64,000 nucleotides of DNA, taken from positions 1-64,000 of the forward strand of contig NZ_JAIZDB010000009.1 of assembly GCF_029533155.1 (NCBI RefSeq), written 5' to 3'. The notes beneath the pieces were generated by a model. It had not been told where the DNA came from and searched no databases. It saw only the letters and a list, made by a program, of their open reading frames with translations. The position numbers and the translations under genes are program-made. This DNA comes from Psychrobacillus antarcticus. GTDB lineage: Bacteria; Bacillota; Bacilli; Bacillales_A; Planococcaceae. Positions 44,744 through 53,101 of the stretch are shown piece after piece; position 1 is the first letter of the stretch; each line of letters opens with the position of its first letter.

Positions 44744-45600
44744 GTTGAATCTCCTTCTTCCTCGAATAGAAAATGACTCGGTATAGTTTCATACAATGTT
44801 TGCCTTTTTATAAAATCCTCTTTTTGCTCCACGATTAATCCTGCAACAATCGCGTTCATAAATGAAAAGAGGGGAGAGACAGCATCTAATGTTGATTTGT
44901 TTGCTGCATAGATAGGGAATAATACATCACTATACATGTGAATAGGAGCAAGGATGGAGTCACTTATTCCTATAATGTATGATTTTTGCTTATGTATAAG
45001 CTCGGCTAATTGAATTGTTTCTTTCAGATAGCGATGGAACGAAATAATTATGACGACAGAATTTTCATCCATTTGTGAAATAGTACGGATAACATCTTCC
45101 GTTTCAGGTCGCATAAAATGGACATTTTCTTTTACTAGTCCTAAAGAAAATGAAAGCCAATTTGCAGCGGAATAGGAAGAGCGAAGTCCTAGTACATAAA
45201 CGGAGTTTGCATTGGATAAATGCTGAATTGCAGCATAATAAGCATTTTCTTCTATTTGATTCATCGTTACTAAGATAGATTCCCGGTCCTGTTCCATTAC
45301 TTGTTTATGGAAGCTGATATCCTTTGGAATGTCCAATTTTGCTTGCTGATAAGTGGATAAACTACTTTTTGTTATAAAAAATTGCTCACGAACTAGTTTT
45401 TGGAGTTCCGCAAAACCAGAAAAGCCCAGTGAATAGGCAAAGCGAATAACTGTAGATTCACTTATCCCTATTTTAGAACCCAACTCAGTCGCGGAATATA
45501 AAGCAATATCATTTGGATGATCTAGCACGTAGTTCGCTATTTTCTTTTGACTTTTAGACATAGTACTATATTTTTCACGTATTAAATCTAGTAATAACAA
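44740..45600 (-). CDS. MurR/RpiR-family transcriptional regulator
   Basis: A 286 aa regulator and first gene of the operon. The N-terminal HTH is SATELGSKIGISESTVIRFA and the C-terminal SIS domain contains VYVLGLRSSYSAANWLS, which normally senses phosphosugars but here may sense another ligand. Probable autoregulator of the N-acyl amino acid operon. The TTG start follows AAGGAG at eight bases. Confidence 0.88.
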   Translation of the reverse strand: MLLLDLIREKYSTMSKSQKKIANYVLDHPNDIALYSATELGSKIGISESTVIRFAYSLGFSGFAELQKLVREQFFITKSSLSTYQQAKLDIPKDISFHKQVMEQDRESILVTMNQIEENAYYAAIQHLSNANSVYVLGLRSSYSAANWLSFSLGLVKENVHFMRPETEDVIRTISQMDENSVVIIISFHRYLKETIQLAELIHKQKSYIIGISDSILAPIHMYSDVLFPIYAANKSTLDAVSPLFSFMNAIVAGLIVEQKEDFIKRQTLYETIPSHFLFEEEGDST

Positions 45601-45721
45601 AGTATATTCTCCTTTTTTGAAGGATTCACGTTATTTTATATAATTTATGAAGTTTTGACTTCTTTTTGTTGTTGTTTAATTTATCATAATATTCTGCTCC
45701 TTGCAATGTATTATTTCTTTA

Positions 45722-45768
45722 TTGAATAAGAACCTGCGTTCGTGTTATATTATAAAGAACATACGTTC
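45722..45768 (+). promoter_or_regulatory. Promoter with two LexA (SOS) boxes
   Basis: TTGAAT, 18 bases, TATATT. GAACCTGCGTTC at 45730-45741 lies between -35 and -10, and GAACATACGTTC at 45757-45768 lies just after the start point. Both are perfect GAAC-N4-GTTC Bacillus LexA/DinR boxes, 27 bases apart. Confidence 0.85.
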
Positions 45769-45789
45769 CTTAAGAGGAGAGTGAATAAT

Positions 45790-47043
45790 ATGTATGAAGG
45801 ATTAATAAACAGAAAAATTATATGTATTGATATACGAAGTTTTTTTGCAAGCTGTGCAGCAGCAGATGCAGGTCTGGATGTCACGAATACTCCGATTGCA
45901 GTCATCGGAAATTTGGAGCAAAAAGGAAGTATCGTGCTCGCTGCATCTCCACCTATGAAAAAACTGTTTGGTGTAAAGACTGGAACTCGCTTATTTGAAA
46001 TACCAGATCATCCTTCGATTCATCTGATCGAACCTAAAATGGAATTTTTCGTTCGAGTATCGATGGAAATAACGCGCTATTTACATCAGTTCGTGCCACA
46101 TGAATCGATTCATGTATACAGTGTTGATGAGTGTTTCGTAGATCTTGGAGGTACAGAAAAGCTTTGGGGACCCATTGAAAACACGATAAAACGTATACAA
46201 GATGAGCTATATGCTCAATTTCAGTTACCATGTGCGGTTGGAATGGGGCCAAATATGCTTATGGCTAAGCTGGCACTTGACCTAGAAGCGAAAAAAACTG
46301 GATTTGCTAAATGGACGTATGAAGACGTTCAGCATAAATTGTGGCCAGTAACTCCATTAAGTGAAATGTGGGGGATTGGATCTCGGATAGAAAAAACGCT
46401 AAATAATATGGGGATTTTCACTGTTGGCCAATTGGCGAAAACACCACTAAATCTGCTTGAGGAAAAGTTTGGTGTGATGGGAAACCAACTTTATTATCAT
46501 GCGTGGGGGGTAGATATATCCAAGCTTGGAGCCCCTCTCGCAGAAGGGCAAATTAGTTATGGAAAAGGCCAAATATTATTTCGAGATTATCGCAGTAAAA
46601 AAGAAGTCATGGCAGTCGTTTTAGAAATGTGTGAGGATGTAGCTAGACGAGCGCGTGAAGCAGAAATGGTTGGCAGAACGATCCATTTATCCGTTGGGTA
46701 TAGCAAAGACGCATTTGGTGGAGGGTTCAATCGATCTCGTTCTATTGATGAGTCGACAAATGCCACAATGACCATTTATAAAGTGTGTGAACAAATTTTT
46801 GATGAATTTTACGATCGCCGCCCTGTTCGAAGGTTGTCCCTCTCGATTACCAATTTAGAACCGGAGCATTCGATGCAGTTAAGCTTGTTTGAAGAAAATA
46901 AATGGAAAGAACGAAAGCTCGGAAAAACAATGGATGCCCTTCGTACTAAATACGGCTCTACTGCAGTTTTACGTGCAGTATCTTACACAGAAGCAGGCAC
47001 TGCAAGAAAGCGTGCAGGGTTACTTGGTGGTCATAAAAAGTAA
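45790..47043 (+). CDS. Y-family DNA polymerase, UvrX/YqjW type
   Basis: A 417 aa translesion polymerase of the UmuC/UvrX group. Palm motifs CIDIRSFFASCAA and YSVDECFVDLGG carry the metal-binding acids; the little-finger domain follows. UvrX-like rather than DinB/PolIV because of ICIDIRSFFASC and length. The ATG at 45790 has GAGGAGAG upstream. Such genes often travel with a small YolD-like gene, which is absent here. Two LexA boxes place it in the SOS response. Confidence 0.9.
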   Translation: MYEGLINRKIICIDIRSFFASCAAADAGLDVTNTPIAVIGNLEQKGSIVLAASPPMKKLFGVKTGTRLFEIPDHPSIHLIEPKMEFFVRVSMEITRYLHQFVPHESIHVYSVDECFVDLGGTEKLWGPIENTIKRIQDELYAQFQLPCAVGMGPNMLMAKLALDLEAKKTGFAKWTYEDVQHKLWPVTPLSEMWGIGSRIEKTLNNMGIFTVGQLAKTPLNLLEEKFGVMGNQLYYHAWGVDISKLGAPLAEGQISYGKGQILFRDYRSKKEVMAVVLEMCEDVARRAREAEMVGRTIHLSVGYSKDAFGGGFNRSRSIDESTNATMTIYKVCEQIFDEFYDRRPVRRLSLSITNLEPEHSMQLSLFEENKWKERKLGKTMDALRTKYGSTAVLRAVSYTEAGTARKRAGLLGGHKK

Positions 47044-47047
47044 GACA

Positions 47048-47133
47048 ATGATGTTAATTTTTAATAATGCTGGTATTGGTCGCGTAGCTCCAACAGAAGT
47101 GTTAGAGTACGCATTGGCGTGGAAGTATTAACG
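47048..47133 (+). pseudogene. Fragment of a short-chain dehydrogenase
   Basis: Twenty-seven codons read MMLIFNNAGIGRVAPTEVLE, the SDR NNAG block and its downstream helix, then stop at 47131. Neither the cofactor loop nor the catalytic Tyr is present. Confidence 0.42.
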
Positions 47134-47142
47134 CCAATGCGA
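47113..47142. repeat. Perfect 10-bp inverted repeat
   Basis: GCATTGGCGT and ACGCCAATGC flank a ten-base loop, with no T-run directly after. It starts inside the SDR fragment and continues past its stop. Confidence 0.6.
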
Positions 47143-47244
47143 CGCGGGCTTTTACGGGCAGCTGACTCCCCCTATTGCTTTGTTACTTGAGCCTAGCCCT
47201 GAAGTGGGAGTATTACTGCCCGTTAACGCGGGACAAATATTCTT

Positions 47245-47278
47245 AAAATGACTTCCGACTCCGGGAGTCATTTTTTAA
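47245..47278 (+). terminator. Terminator 200 bases after the Y-family polymerase gene
   Basis: AAAATGACT and AGTCATTTT with an internal CC/GG pair, followed by TTAAT. It probably ends the polymerase transcript. Confidence 0.75.
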
Positions 47279-47317
47279 TGGATAATCAAAGTTGGCTGAT
47301 GTTTATTTATTCTTCGG

Positions 47318-48241
47318 TTAATCCTCTAATTCATCGTAGAATTCAAACAAGTCACGTTGGCATATTTTTTCGAAAATACCTGCGTAATAACCTGCAAGAT
47401 TACGAACTTTCTTCTTTTTTGATACATGCAATAAAATAGTCAATGCCTGGTAACCAACTTGTTCATAGAAATCCTTATGCTGAGGGAAGCAATTAATGAC
47501 ACGATAAGTTAGGCTTCTGTAAACACCATACAATTGACTTACTGTCCTTTGGTCTTTTCCAAGCATAGAAAAAATAGTCGATTGGAATTGTTGATAGAAT
47601 GTACTAGTATTTTTATTTATTGAGTTATCCACAGGAATTGCAGAGGTAACAATTTCGTTAGAATACGTATTATGTAATAATTCTTTTTTAGGGCTTAAAG
47701 AATAATCGGTTTCTTTTTGTGAAAAATGCTCTTCCGTACTTGAAACTACTGATGTTTGAGCCTCTTCACGACTGATCATTTCCGATTGATCATCAAAAGG
47801 CAAAATGATTAAAATATTAGCGCCATAACCCTTTGTAACACGTCGAATAGTGGAGATTCTCTTAATGATATGAAGGCTTTCTAGCTTGCGTAACGAGCGA
47901 CGAACAGTCGCATCCGATTTATTTATCGCTTGAATCATTGTTTCCACCTTCAAATGTGCAGCACCCGGATACTTACAAGCATACTGCGCAAGCAAAGATA
48001 GCACGGCACGATCCGTATCATTTAACTTATAATAATTCTCCGTTACATGGGACCTAATATGTGAATCCATTTCTGGAACAGTGTCAAAAACTTGGTAAGT
48101 CTTTAGATGAATAGTCAATATATTTTCCCCCTTGATTTCGAAATAATTTTTGCGATTAGTCAACCGCTTCGCAACCATTACATAGAAGAAAATAGGGAGA
48201 AAGGATACAAATATAAAAATAAATATTGATATACTTTGCAT
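47318..48241 (-). CDS. Membrane-tethered winged-helix protein, unknown
   Basis: A 307 aa protein. The first 25 residues form a hydrophobic helix (MQSISIFIFIFVSFLPIFFY), followed by basic residues, so the rest faces the cytoplasm. Residues about 70-150 read as a winged helix: LNDTDRAVLSLLAQYACKYP, then INKSDATVRRSLRKLESLHI. A long polar linker and a helical C-terminus follow. A membrane-attached DNA-binding protein is inferred; no known family is recognised. The ATG at 48241 is preferred (AAAGGT upstream) over a GTG 11 codons earlier. Confidence 0.62.
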   Translation of the reverse strand: MQSISIFIFIFVSFLPIFFYVMVAKRLTNRKNYFEIKGENILTIHLKTYQVFDTVPEMDSHIRSHVTENYYKLNDTDRAVLSLLAQYACKYPGAAHLKVETMIQAINKSDATVRRSLRKLESLHIIKRISTIRRVTKGYGANILIILPFDDQSEMISREEAQTSVVSSTEEHFSQKETDYSLSPKKELLHNTYSNEIVTSAIPVDNSINKNTSTFYQQFQSTIFSMLGKDQRTVSQLYGVYRSLTYRVINCFPQHKDFYEQVGYQALTILLHVSKKKKVRNLAGYYAGIFEKICQRDLFEFYDELED

Positions 48242-48370
48242 AATCAGACCTTTGAAAAAATGACTTCCAAACACGGAGGTGATTTTTAATATCGAGAAAG
48301 GGAGGGATTAAGAGCGTTCAGGGAGAATACATGTAAGAGCAGGAGTTAAATGAAACTAGGGGGAGTAGTA

Positions 48371-48841
48371 TTGGAACAAACAATTTTTCAGCATATGCAG
48401 GTAGTACGGGGAATAACAGAAAAATCTATCCTACAAATACCTGAGGAACTAGCCGATATTGTTCCAACAGGATTTACGAATAATATTCGTTGGAATTTCG
48501 GTCATATAGCGTACATACAGGAAAAGCTTGTATTTGGTGTATCCGGAGAGAAGATGACTCTTCCAGAAGCATATGAAGTATTTTTTAGTGCAGGTACGAA
48601 ACCAGCTGATTGGATTGGAACTCCACCATCTCTTGCAGAAATTTCGGGGGAACTGATTGGACAAAAACAGCGAATTACAGATTACTTATCTGAAAATCTA
48701 CGGAAAACATTGCCGGAGCCATTCACTAACAAAGCCGGGATTACATTTCACACACTTGGTGAAACATTCCTATTCAGTTTCTATCACGAAGCATTACACA
48801 TGGAAACGATCAAAAGAGTTTATCGAGCGATTAAAAACTAA
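48371..48841 (+). CDS. DinB-family metal-binding protein
   Basis: A 156 aa DinB/YfiT-type four-helix protein. The three histidine ligands appear as WNFGHIAY and FYHEALHME. These proteins are thought to be metal-dependent thiol S-transferases or hydrolases; the bacillithiol transferase BstA belongs here. The substrate is unknown. A TTG start is chosen because GGGGGAG lies just upstream. It is 17 bases ahead of the epimerase gene and probably co-transcribed. Confidence 0.82.
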   Translation: MEQTIFQHMQVVRGITEKSILQIPEELADIVPTGFTNNIRWNFGHIAYIQEKLVFGVSGEKMTLPEAYEVFFSAGTKPADWIGTPPSLAEISGELIGQKQRITDYLSENLRKTLPEPFTNKAGITFHTLGETFLFSFYHEALHMETIKRVYRAIKN

Positions 48842-48858
48842 AATCAGGAGGAACTAAA

Positions 48859-49269
48859 TTGGAATATGTGTTAGATCACGTTGGCATTGCGGTTAGAAAT
48901 ATTAATGACGCACTACCCTTTTATCTTCATGTTTTAAATGGAGTAGTAGAGGACCGATACACAAGTGATACACCTGGAGTTGAAGTACACGTCGCCGTTG
49001 TCCGAACGAATGATAAAGTAATTGAATTACTAGCACCAACGAACAAGAACTCGCCAATGGCTCGGTTTATAAAGCAGCGGGGAAAGGGCGTACATCATAT
49101 TGCCTATCGAGTAGATGATTTGGACAAAGCAATACTCGATGCAAGTGAAAATGGAATCCGTTTTTTAGAGGACACTCTTCGTACTAACGCCCGTGGAAGA
49201 AGGCTTATTTATATTAATCCGGCATCAACTGATGGAACCCTGATAGAACTTTGTAGTTATAAAAATTAA
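48859..49269 (+). CDS. mce: Methylmalonyl-CoA epimerase (VOC family)
   Basis: A 136 aa single VOC protein. Metal ligands are suggested by LDHVGIAV, VIELLAP, GVHHIAYRVDD and GTLIELCS, the usual methylmalonyl-CoA epimerase pattern with matching length. It interconverts (R)- and (S)-methylmalonyl-CoA in propionyl-CoA metabolism. The TTG start follows AGGAGGAAC. The mutase genes usually found nearby are not in the window. Confidence 0.87.
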   Translation: MEYVLDHVGIAVRNINDALPFYLHVLNGVVEDRYTSDTPGVEVHVAVVRTNDKVIELLAPTNKNSPMARFIKQRGKGVHHIAYRVDDLDKAILDASENGIRFLEDTLRTNARGRRLIYINPASTDGTLIELCSYKN

Positions 49270-49403
49270 AAAATGCTCAAAATCTATAAAATTACAAAAC
49301 AAAAGAGCCTTTAGAATACTTATATGGAGTTTTGAGTTTTTGGAATTAACATTTTCGGCATTCAACAGTGGACAGCAATTCAAATTCACATACAAGCAAG
49401 ATT

Positions 49404-49684
49404 AAACTAATTTTTATGCCTTCCGTTATTTTCGTATTCTGAAAGAATTAACAAGAGACGATATTGAAATCCTTATTGGTAAATTAAGAGAGGAAAGAGA
49501 TGTCACCGGATTGACAAGGCTCGCATACGACCCCGCTTTTTACAAAATAGAAAATTCAAGTTTTGAATCCTGGTTGAAGATTCTCATCTTGAACATCACT
49601 TATATAGCATCCGATTATTTTATTGACGTACTAAGTGAACACAACCAACAATTACTATATCAACTTAGATACTATGACAATTGA
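49404..49684 (+). pseudogene. Open frame without a start, probable gene relic
   Basis: The frame from 49404 to the TGA at 49684 reads FRYFRILKELTRDDIEILIG, then KLREERDVTGLTRLAYDP and IENSSFESWLKILILNITYI. It looks like genuine protein composition, but there is no ATG/GTG/TTG with a ribosome site at its head. Not recognised. Apart from this, 49270-49798 holds no gene. Confidence 0.3.
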
Positions 49685-49829
49685 TACTATTTAGTTGAAA
49701 TAAAAAAACTGTCGAGGACAAGAGTGTTTTCGCAATAAAGGATATTTTAAAAAACTCATTGAAACAACGGCTGCTTTAGTTATACATGACCATCATTTTG
49801 AACTGACCCAATAAAGTTAGACAAATAAT

Positions 49830-50632
49830 TTAAGCAGCTTCTAAGATCTGCGTTCGGTATTCAACCGGGCTCAGGTCTTTTAATTTTGCCTTCATTCGCT
49901 TGTGATTATAATACTCCATATATTCTTCTAATTCCTTTTCAAAATGCGCCATACTCTCAAACTCTTGTAAATAAAACAGTTCAGACTTTAAGAGGCCAAA
50001 GAAATGACTGCGTTATCTAAACAGTTCCCTTTACGAGACATACTCTGCGTAATTTGATGTGCTTGTAATGTCTGTTGATATTTTTTCATTTGATAATGCC
50101 AACCTTGATCGGAGTGAAGGATGACTTCGTCTCCTGGCTGGAGGCGCTGAACAGCTTCGTCTAACATATCTCCTACAAGTTGGTAGACCGGTCGATTCAT
50201 GACTTTATATGCGATTATTTCCCCATTACACAAATCAAGAACAGGTGATAGATATCGCTTTTCTCCAAATAGATGGAATTCAGTAACGTCAGTTACCCAT
50301 TTTTGATTCATTTTCTCTGCCTTAAAATTACGTTGTAATACATTAGGTGCGATTTTCCCGAGGTTTCCTTTATAAGAGCGATACTTCTTAATACGGACCT
50401 CACATTTTAAACCCATTTCATTCATCAAGCGGTTGATGGTTTTCGGGTCATGTATAAAGCCGTATTTTTGCAGTTCTTTCGCGATGCGACGGTAACCATA
50501 ACGTCCCTTATGTTCGTGATAAATAATCTTGATTGCTTCTTTTACCGCTTCATATTTATCGGCTTGATCCAATCGTTTTTCCCAGTAGTAATAAGTACTG
50601 CGTGGAATGTCAGCGACTTCAACTAAATCCAC
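49830..50632 (-). pseudogene. IS3 transposase OrfB, frameshifted and missing the DDE glutamate
   Basis: The integrase-core protein reads well from a GTG at 50632: YRRIAKELQKYGF, WVTDVTEFH (first Asp), ILHSDQGWHY (second Asp), then NCLDNAVI. In active relatives the next residues are ENFFG or similar with the catalytic Glu. Here about seven bases are missing at 50002/50003, the Glu codon is lost and the frame stops at 49988. The remainder ([19 protein letters not shown]...[10 protein letters not shown]) continues in another frame to 49830. Normally made by -1 frameshifting from orfA. Confidence 0.88.
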
Positions 50633-50661
50633 GACCTCATATTGTTCCTTTAGTTCAAAAA

Positions 50662-51186
50662 CTACTTGCGCTTTGATTTTGTTTGTAATTTTTCCTGCAT
50701 CTGAACTAAAGCGTTTAACTTTTTTAAATAAGCATTTTCCATTTCTAAATGTTTGATTTTTGCTTGTAGGGCTTCCATAGAGTCTTCGGCAGGGATGGAT
50801 TTTTCTGGTTCAACTTTTTTCGTTTCTTTTTTCATAGATGGACGCTCCTTTTTCTTTGGTTCTAGCGCGTCCAATCCTTTTGTCTTAAGCAATTGATCCC
50901 ACCGATAAATGATACTCGGAGAAGAAATATTAAATGTGCTTGCCGTTTCTAGAAAAGACGTACCTGTTTCGTTCATAAAATTAAGTACGTCTAGTTTAAA
51001 CTCAGATGAGTAGCTTGTATAGCATTTCTTAAACCCTTTTTCACCCTGTACTTCAAATAATTTCACCCAAGTAATGACTTGAGATTTAGCTACGCCAATG
51101 CTTTCTGCAATAGTTTGATAGCTTTCGTTTCCAGTTAAATAGCGTTTTACCGCTTGTAATTTAACTTCTAATGTATATTTAGACAT
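50662..51186 (-). CDS. IS3 element OrfA, helix-turn-helix protein
   Basis: A 174 aa protein with two HTH units (VKRYLTGNESYQTIAESIGV and LNFMNETGTSFLETASTFNI), followed by a lysine-rich segment and a leucine-zipper-like helix (MEALQAKIKHLEMENAYLKK). It binds the element ends and supplies the N-terminus of the fused transposase. The frame is intact; its end overlaps the orfB frame, which is open through AGKITNKIKAQ, as expected for -1 frameshifting. Confidence 0.88.
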   Translation of the reverse strand: MSKYTLEVKLQAVKRYLTGNESYQTIAESIGVAKSQVITWVKLFEVQGEKGFKKCYTSYSSEFKLDVLNFMNETGTSFLETASTFNISSPSIIYRWDQLLKTKGLDALEPKKKERPSMKKETKKVEPEKSIPAEDSMEALQAKIKHLEMENAYLKKLNALVQMQEKLQTKSKRK

Positions 51187-51431
51187 AAAAACACCCCGTA
51201 AATGTTAGTTGGTGTCTAACATTTACGGGGCAGTTCATTTCGATGGTCTATTTTTATGTTAAAATATCAAGAAGATTTCGAAGATACAATGTGAAATATT
51301 ACACTAAAACTAACATATCGCCACACCTCCGACATGTGTCCTCCTTTGAATTTATTTAGTCTTTTCACTCATTTTTGAAACAGAAATTCCTATTGCTCCG
51401 TCTAACATATAACAATAAAAGGAGTTGCCCT

Positions 51432-51947
51432 ATGACCCGACTTGAAAAATTTATATATGATCATGGTGATGAGTTGTTGAGACTTGCTTATACATATGTG
51501 AAAAATAAGCAAGTTGCGGAAGACATTGTCCAAGATGTGCTAATAAAAGCATTTGAAAAGCAAGATTTGTTTCGTGAAGAGGCCACGTATCGTACGTATT
51601 TGTATCGAATGACGATAAATCGCAGTTACGATTATTTGCGAAGTTGGCATTATAAAAATACGATTATGGGAGAAAAAATTCAGCATTTATTTAGCCGATC
51701 GACAGAGCAAGATATCGTGACGTAATCAGAAAATCGTCTACTCGCACAAGCCGTTCTTTTATTACCGCTGAAATACCGTGAAGTCATTGTACTTACGTAT
51801 TACTTAGAATATTCGTCAGAGGAAATTGGAACGCTACTAAATTGTTCACCGGCTACGGTGCGTACAAGGCTTGCGCGTGGTCGTAAAAAACTTAAATTGG
51901 TGCTTAAGGAGGACGGCTTTGATGGAACGATTGAAAACTGGTATTGA
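51432..51947 (+). pseudogene. ECF sigma factor interrupted by an in-frame TAA
   Basis: Region 2 is complete (LLRLAYTYVKNKQVAEDIVQ, then TYLYRMTINRSYDYLRSW), and region 4 follows in the same frame (LPLKYREVIVLTYYLEYSSE, then EIGTLLNCSPATVRTRLARG). Between them, in the linker, TAA at 51723-51725 stops translation after about 97 codons. The full reading would give 171 codons, a normal ECF length. AAAGGAGTTG precedes the ATG. One base change could restore it, so the loss is recent or a sequence error. It overlaps the downstream gene by 26 bases. Confidence 0.85.
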
Positions 51948-52773
51948 TGAAGTGATTGGCGAAGAATTGTGGATGACGAAGGAACTTGCACGAAAAATGG
52001 CTGAACCGAGAAAAACAGCGACTCGCACGCCGGTATTTGCAATGATAGGCATAGTTTCAATCGCTGCATTGCTTCTTACGATTACATTATGGGCAACCCA
52101 ACCAGGGATTCTAAGTGATACCACAACAAAAGCACTTGGAGACCACGGAGAGCTTTTTAACACCTATTTCGAGGCAATTGATGCACTGGATTCAGAAGCG
52201 TTAAATTTAGTAGCATTGCCGGCATATGGTGGGACTGTGGATGAGCTGTCTGAAAAGTATGAAAATACGGATTTCTCGACAGCAGAATTTCTACGGGAGC
52301 TTGACGGCATCATTTGGATGAAATTTATGGTGATGAATAAAGAAGGAGAAAAATGGAACGATGTTGTGACGTATTACCAAATTGTTGATGGAAAAATATA
52401 TGAATCAGTTTATAATCAACCCTTTTATATATACGAGCGTTTTGATATTGAAATAGCTCAGGCGCAAGCCATTTTTGGTTTCGGTGGATATAGTCATAAT
52501 AACAATCAGTCTGTGGCAATAGATGAAGGGGAATTGCTGGTGAGTGGCTCTCGTTCACGTAATAAAGTAGAGTCAGCCATCGAGTTATACTTAAAAGAGA
52601 TTGGCAAGGAAAATGTGTTTAAACATTTCCAACAACCTCGACTTATCTACAAAGATAATGGAAAAGTTTTATGGTTATCGGCAGATGGATTTGACATCGT
52701 CTTTACGAGAAAAGGCGAGCGTATTTTAGTGGATAACCAAGGCGCCGAATATTATCAGCAAGGAAGATACTAA
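51922..52773 (+). CDS. Single-pass membrane protein, probable anti-sigma factor
   Basis: A 283 aa protein. A cytoplasmic N-terminal segment of about 36 residues is followed by one membrane helix (FAMIGIVSIAALLLTITLWA, about residues 39-58) and a large outside domain. The gene starts inside the end of the ECF sigma gene with AAGGAGG well placed, the usual arrangement for sigma/anti-sigma pairs. No zinc-binding anti-sigma motif is present. Role inferred from context. Confidence 0.68.
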   Translation: MERLKTGIDEVIGEELWMTKELARKMAEPRKTATRTPVFAMIGIVSIAALLLTITLWATQPGILSDTTTKALGDHGELFNTYFEAIDALDSEALNLVALPAYGGTVDELSEKYENTDFSTAEFLRELDGIIWMKFMVMNKEGEKWNDVVTYYQIVDGKIYESVYNQPFYIYERFDIEIAQAQAIFGFGGYSHNNNQSVAIDEGELLVSGSRSRNKVESAIELYLKEIGKENVFKHFQQPRLIYKDNGKVLWLSADGFDIVFTRKGERILVDNQGAEYYQQGRY

Positions 52774-52915
52774 CAAAACATGTCGTCCAGTCTTCGTGTT
52801 CTTGATAATTTAAAAGCTCACGAAAACTGTGAAGACCTATTAAATGGCAATACTGCGAAGTATTTCACTTAAACTCACGAATGCTTTTGTTAAAAATTCG
52901 AATATCGAAATAATA

Positions 52916-52950
52916 ATGGCTTAGTTCTCCTTAAGTGAGAACTAAGCCAT
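52916..52950. terminator. Hairpin terminator after the anti-sigma gene
   Basis: ATGGCTTAGTTCTC and GAGAACTAAGCCAT form a perfect 14-pair stem. Only a short T-run follows. The remaining sequence between 52774 and 53101 shows no gene. Confidence 0.75.
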
Positions 52951-53101
52951 TTATGTGTCAAAAATATAGCTGGTTACTATGTTAATTGAAGTGGTAATTT
53001 ACACAGTAACATTTTGTTAATTCGTAAGTTATTTTGAATGTTTGTAACACTTAACTGAACGGGTTACTTATCAAAAAAGGAGTTGTTTCTACAATAATTT
53101 C

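Larger units (their letters stand above)
49799..51237 (-). mobile_element. IS3-family insertion sequence (IS150 group), defective
   Basis: 1439 bp with terminal inverted repeats TGAACTGACCCAATAAAG (49799) and, inward from 51237, TGAACTGCCCCGTAAATG. Both continue to a shared GTTAGAC, with orfA and orfB on the minus strand. TTT flanks both ends (49796-49798 and 51238-51240), a likely 3-bp target duplication. OrfB is inactivated by a deletion. Confidence 0.9.
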
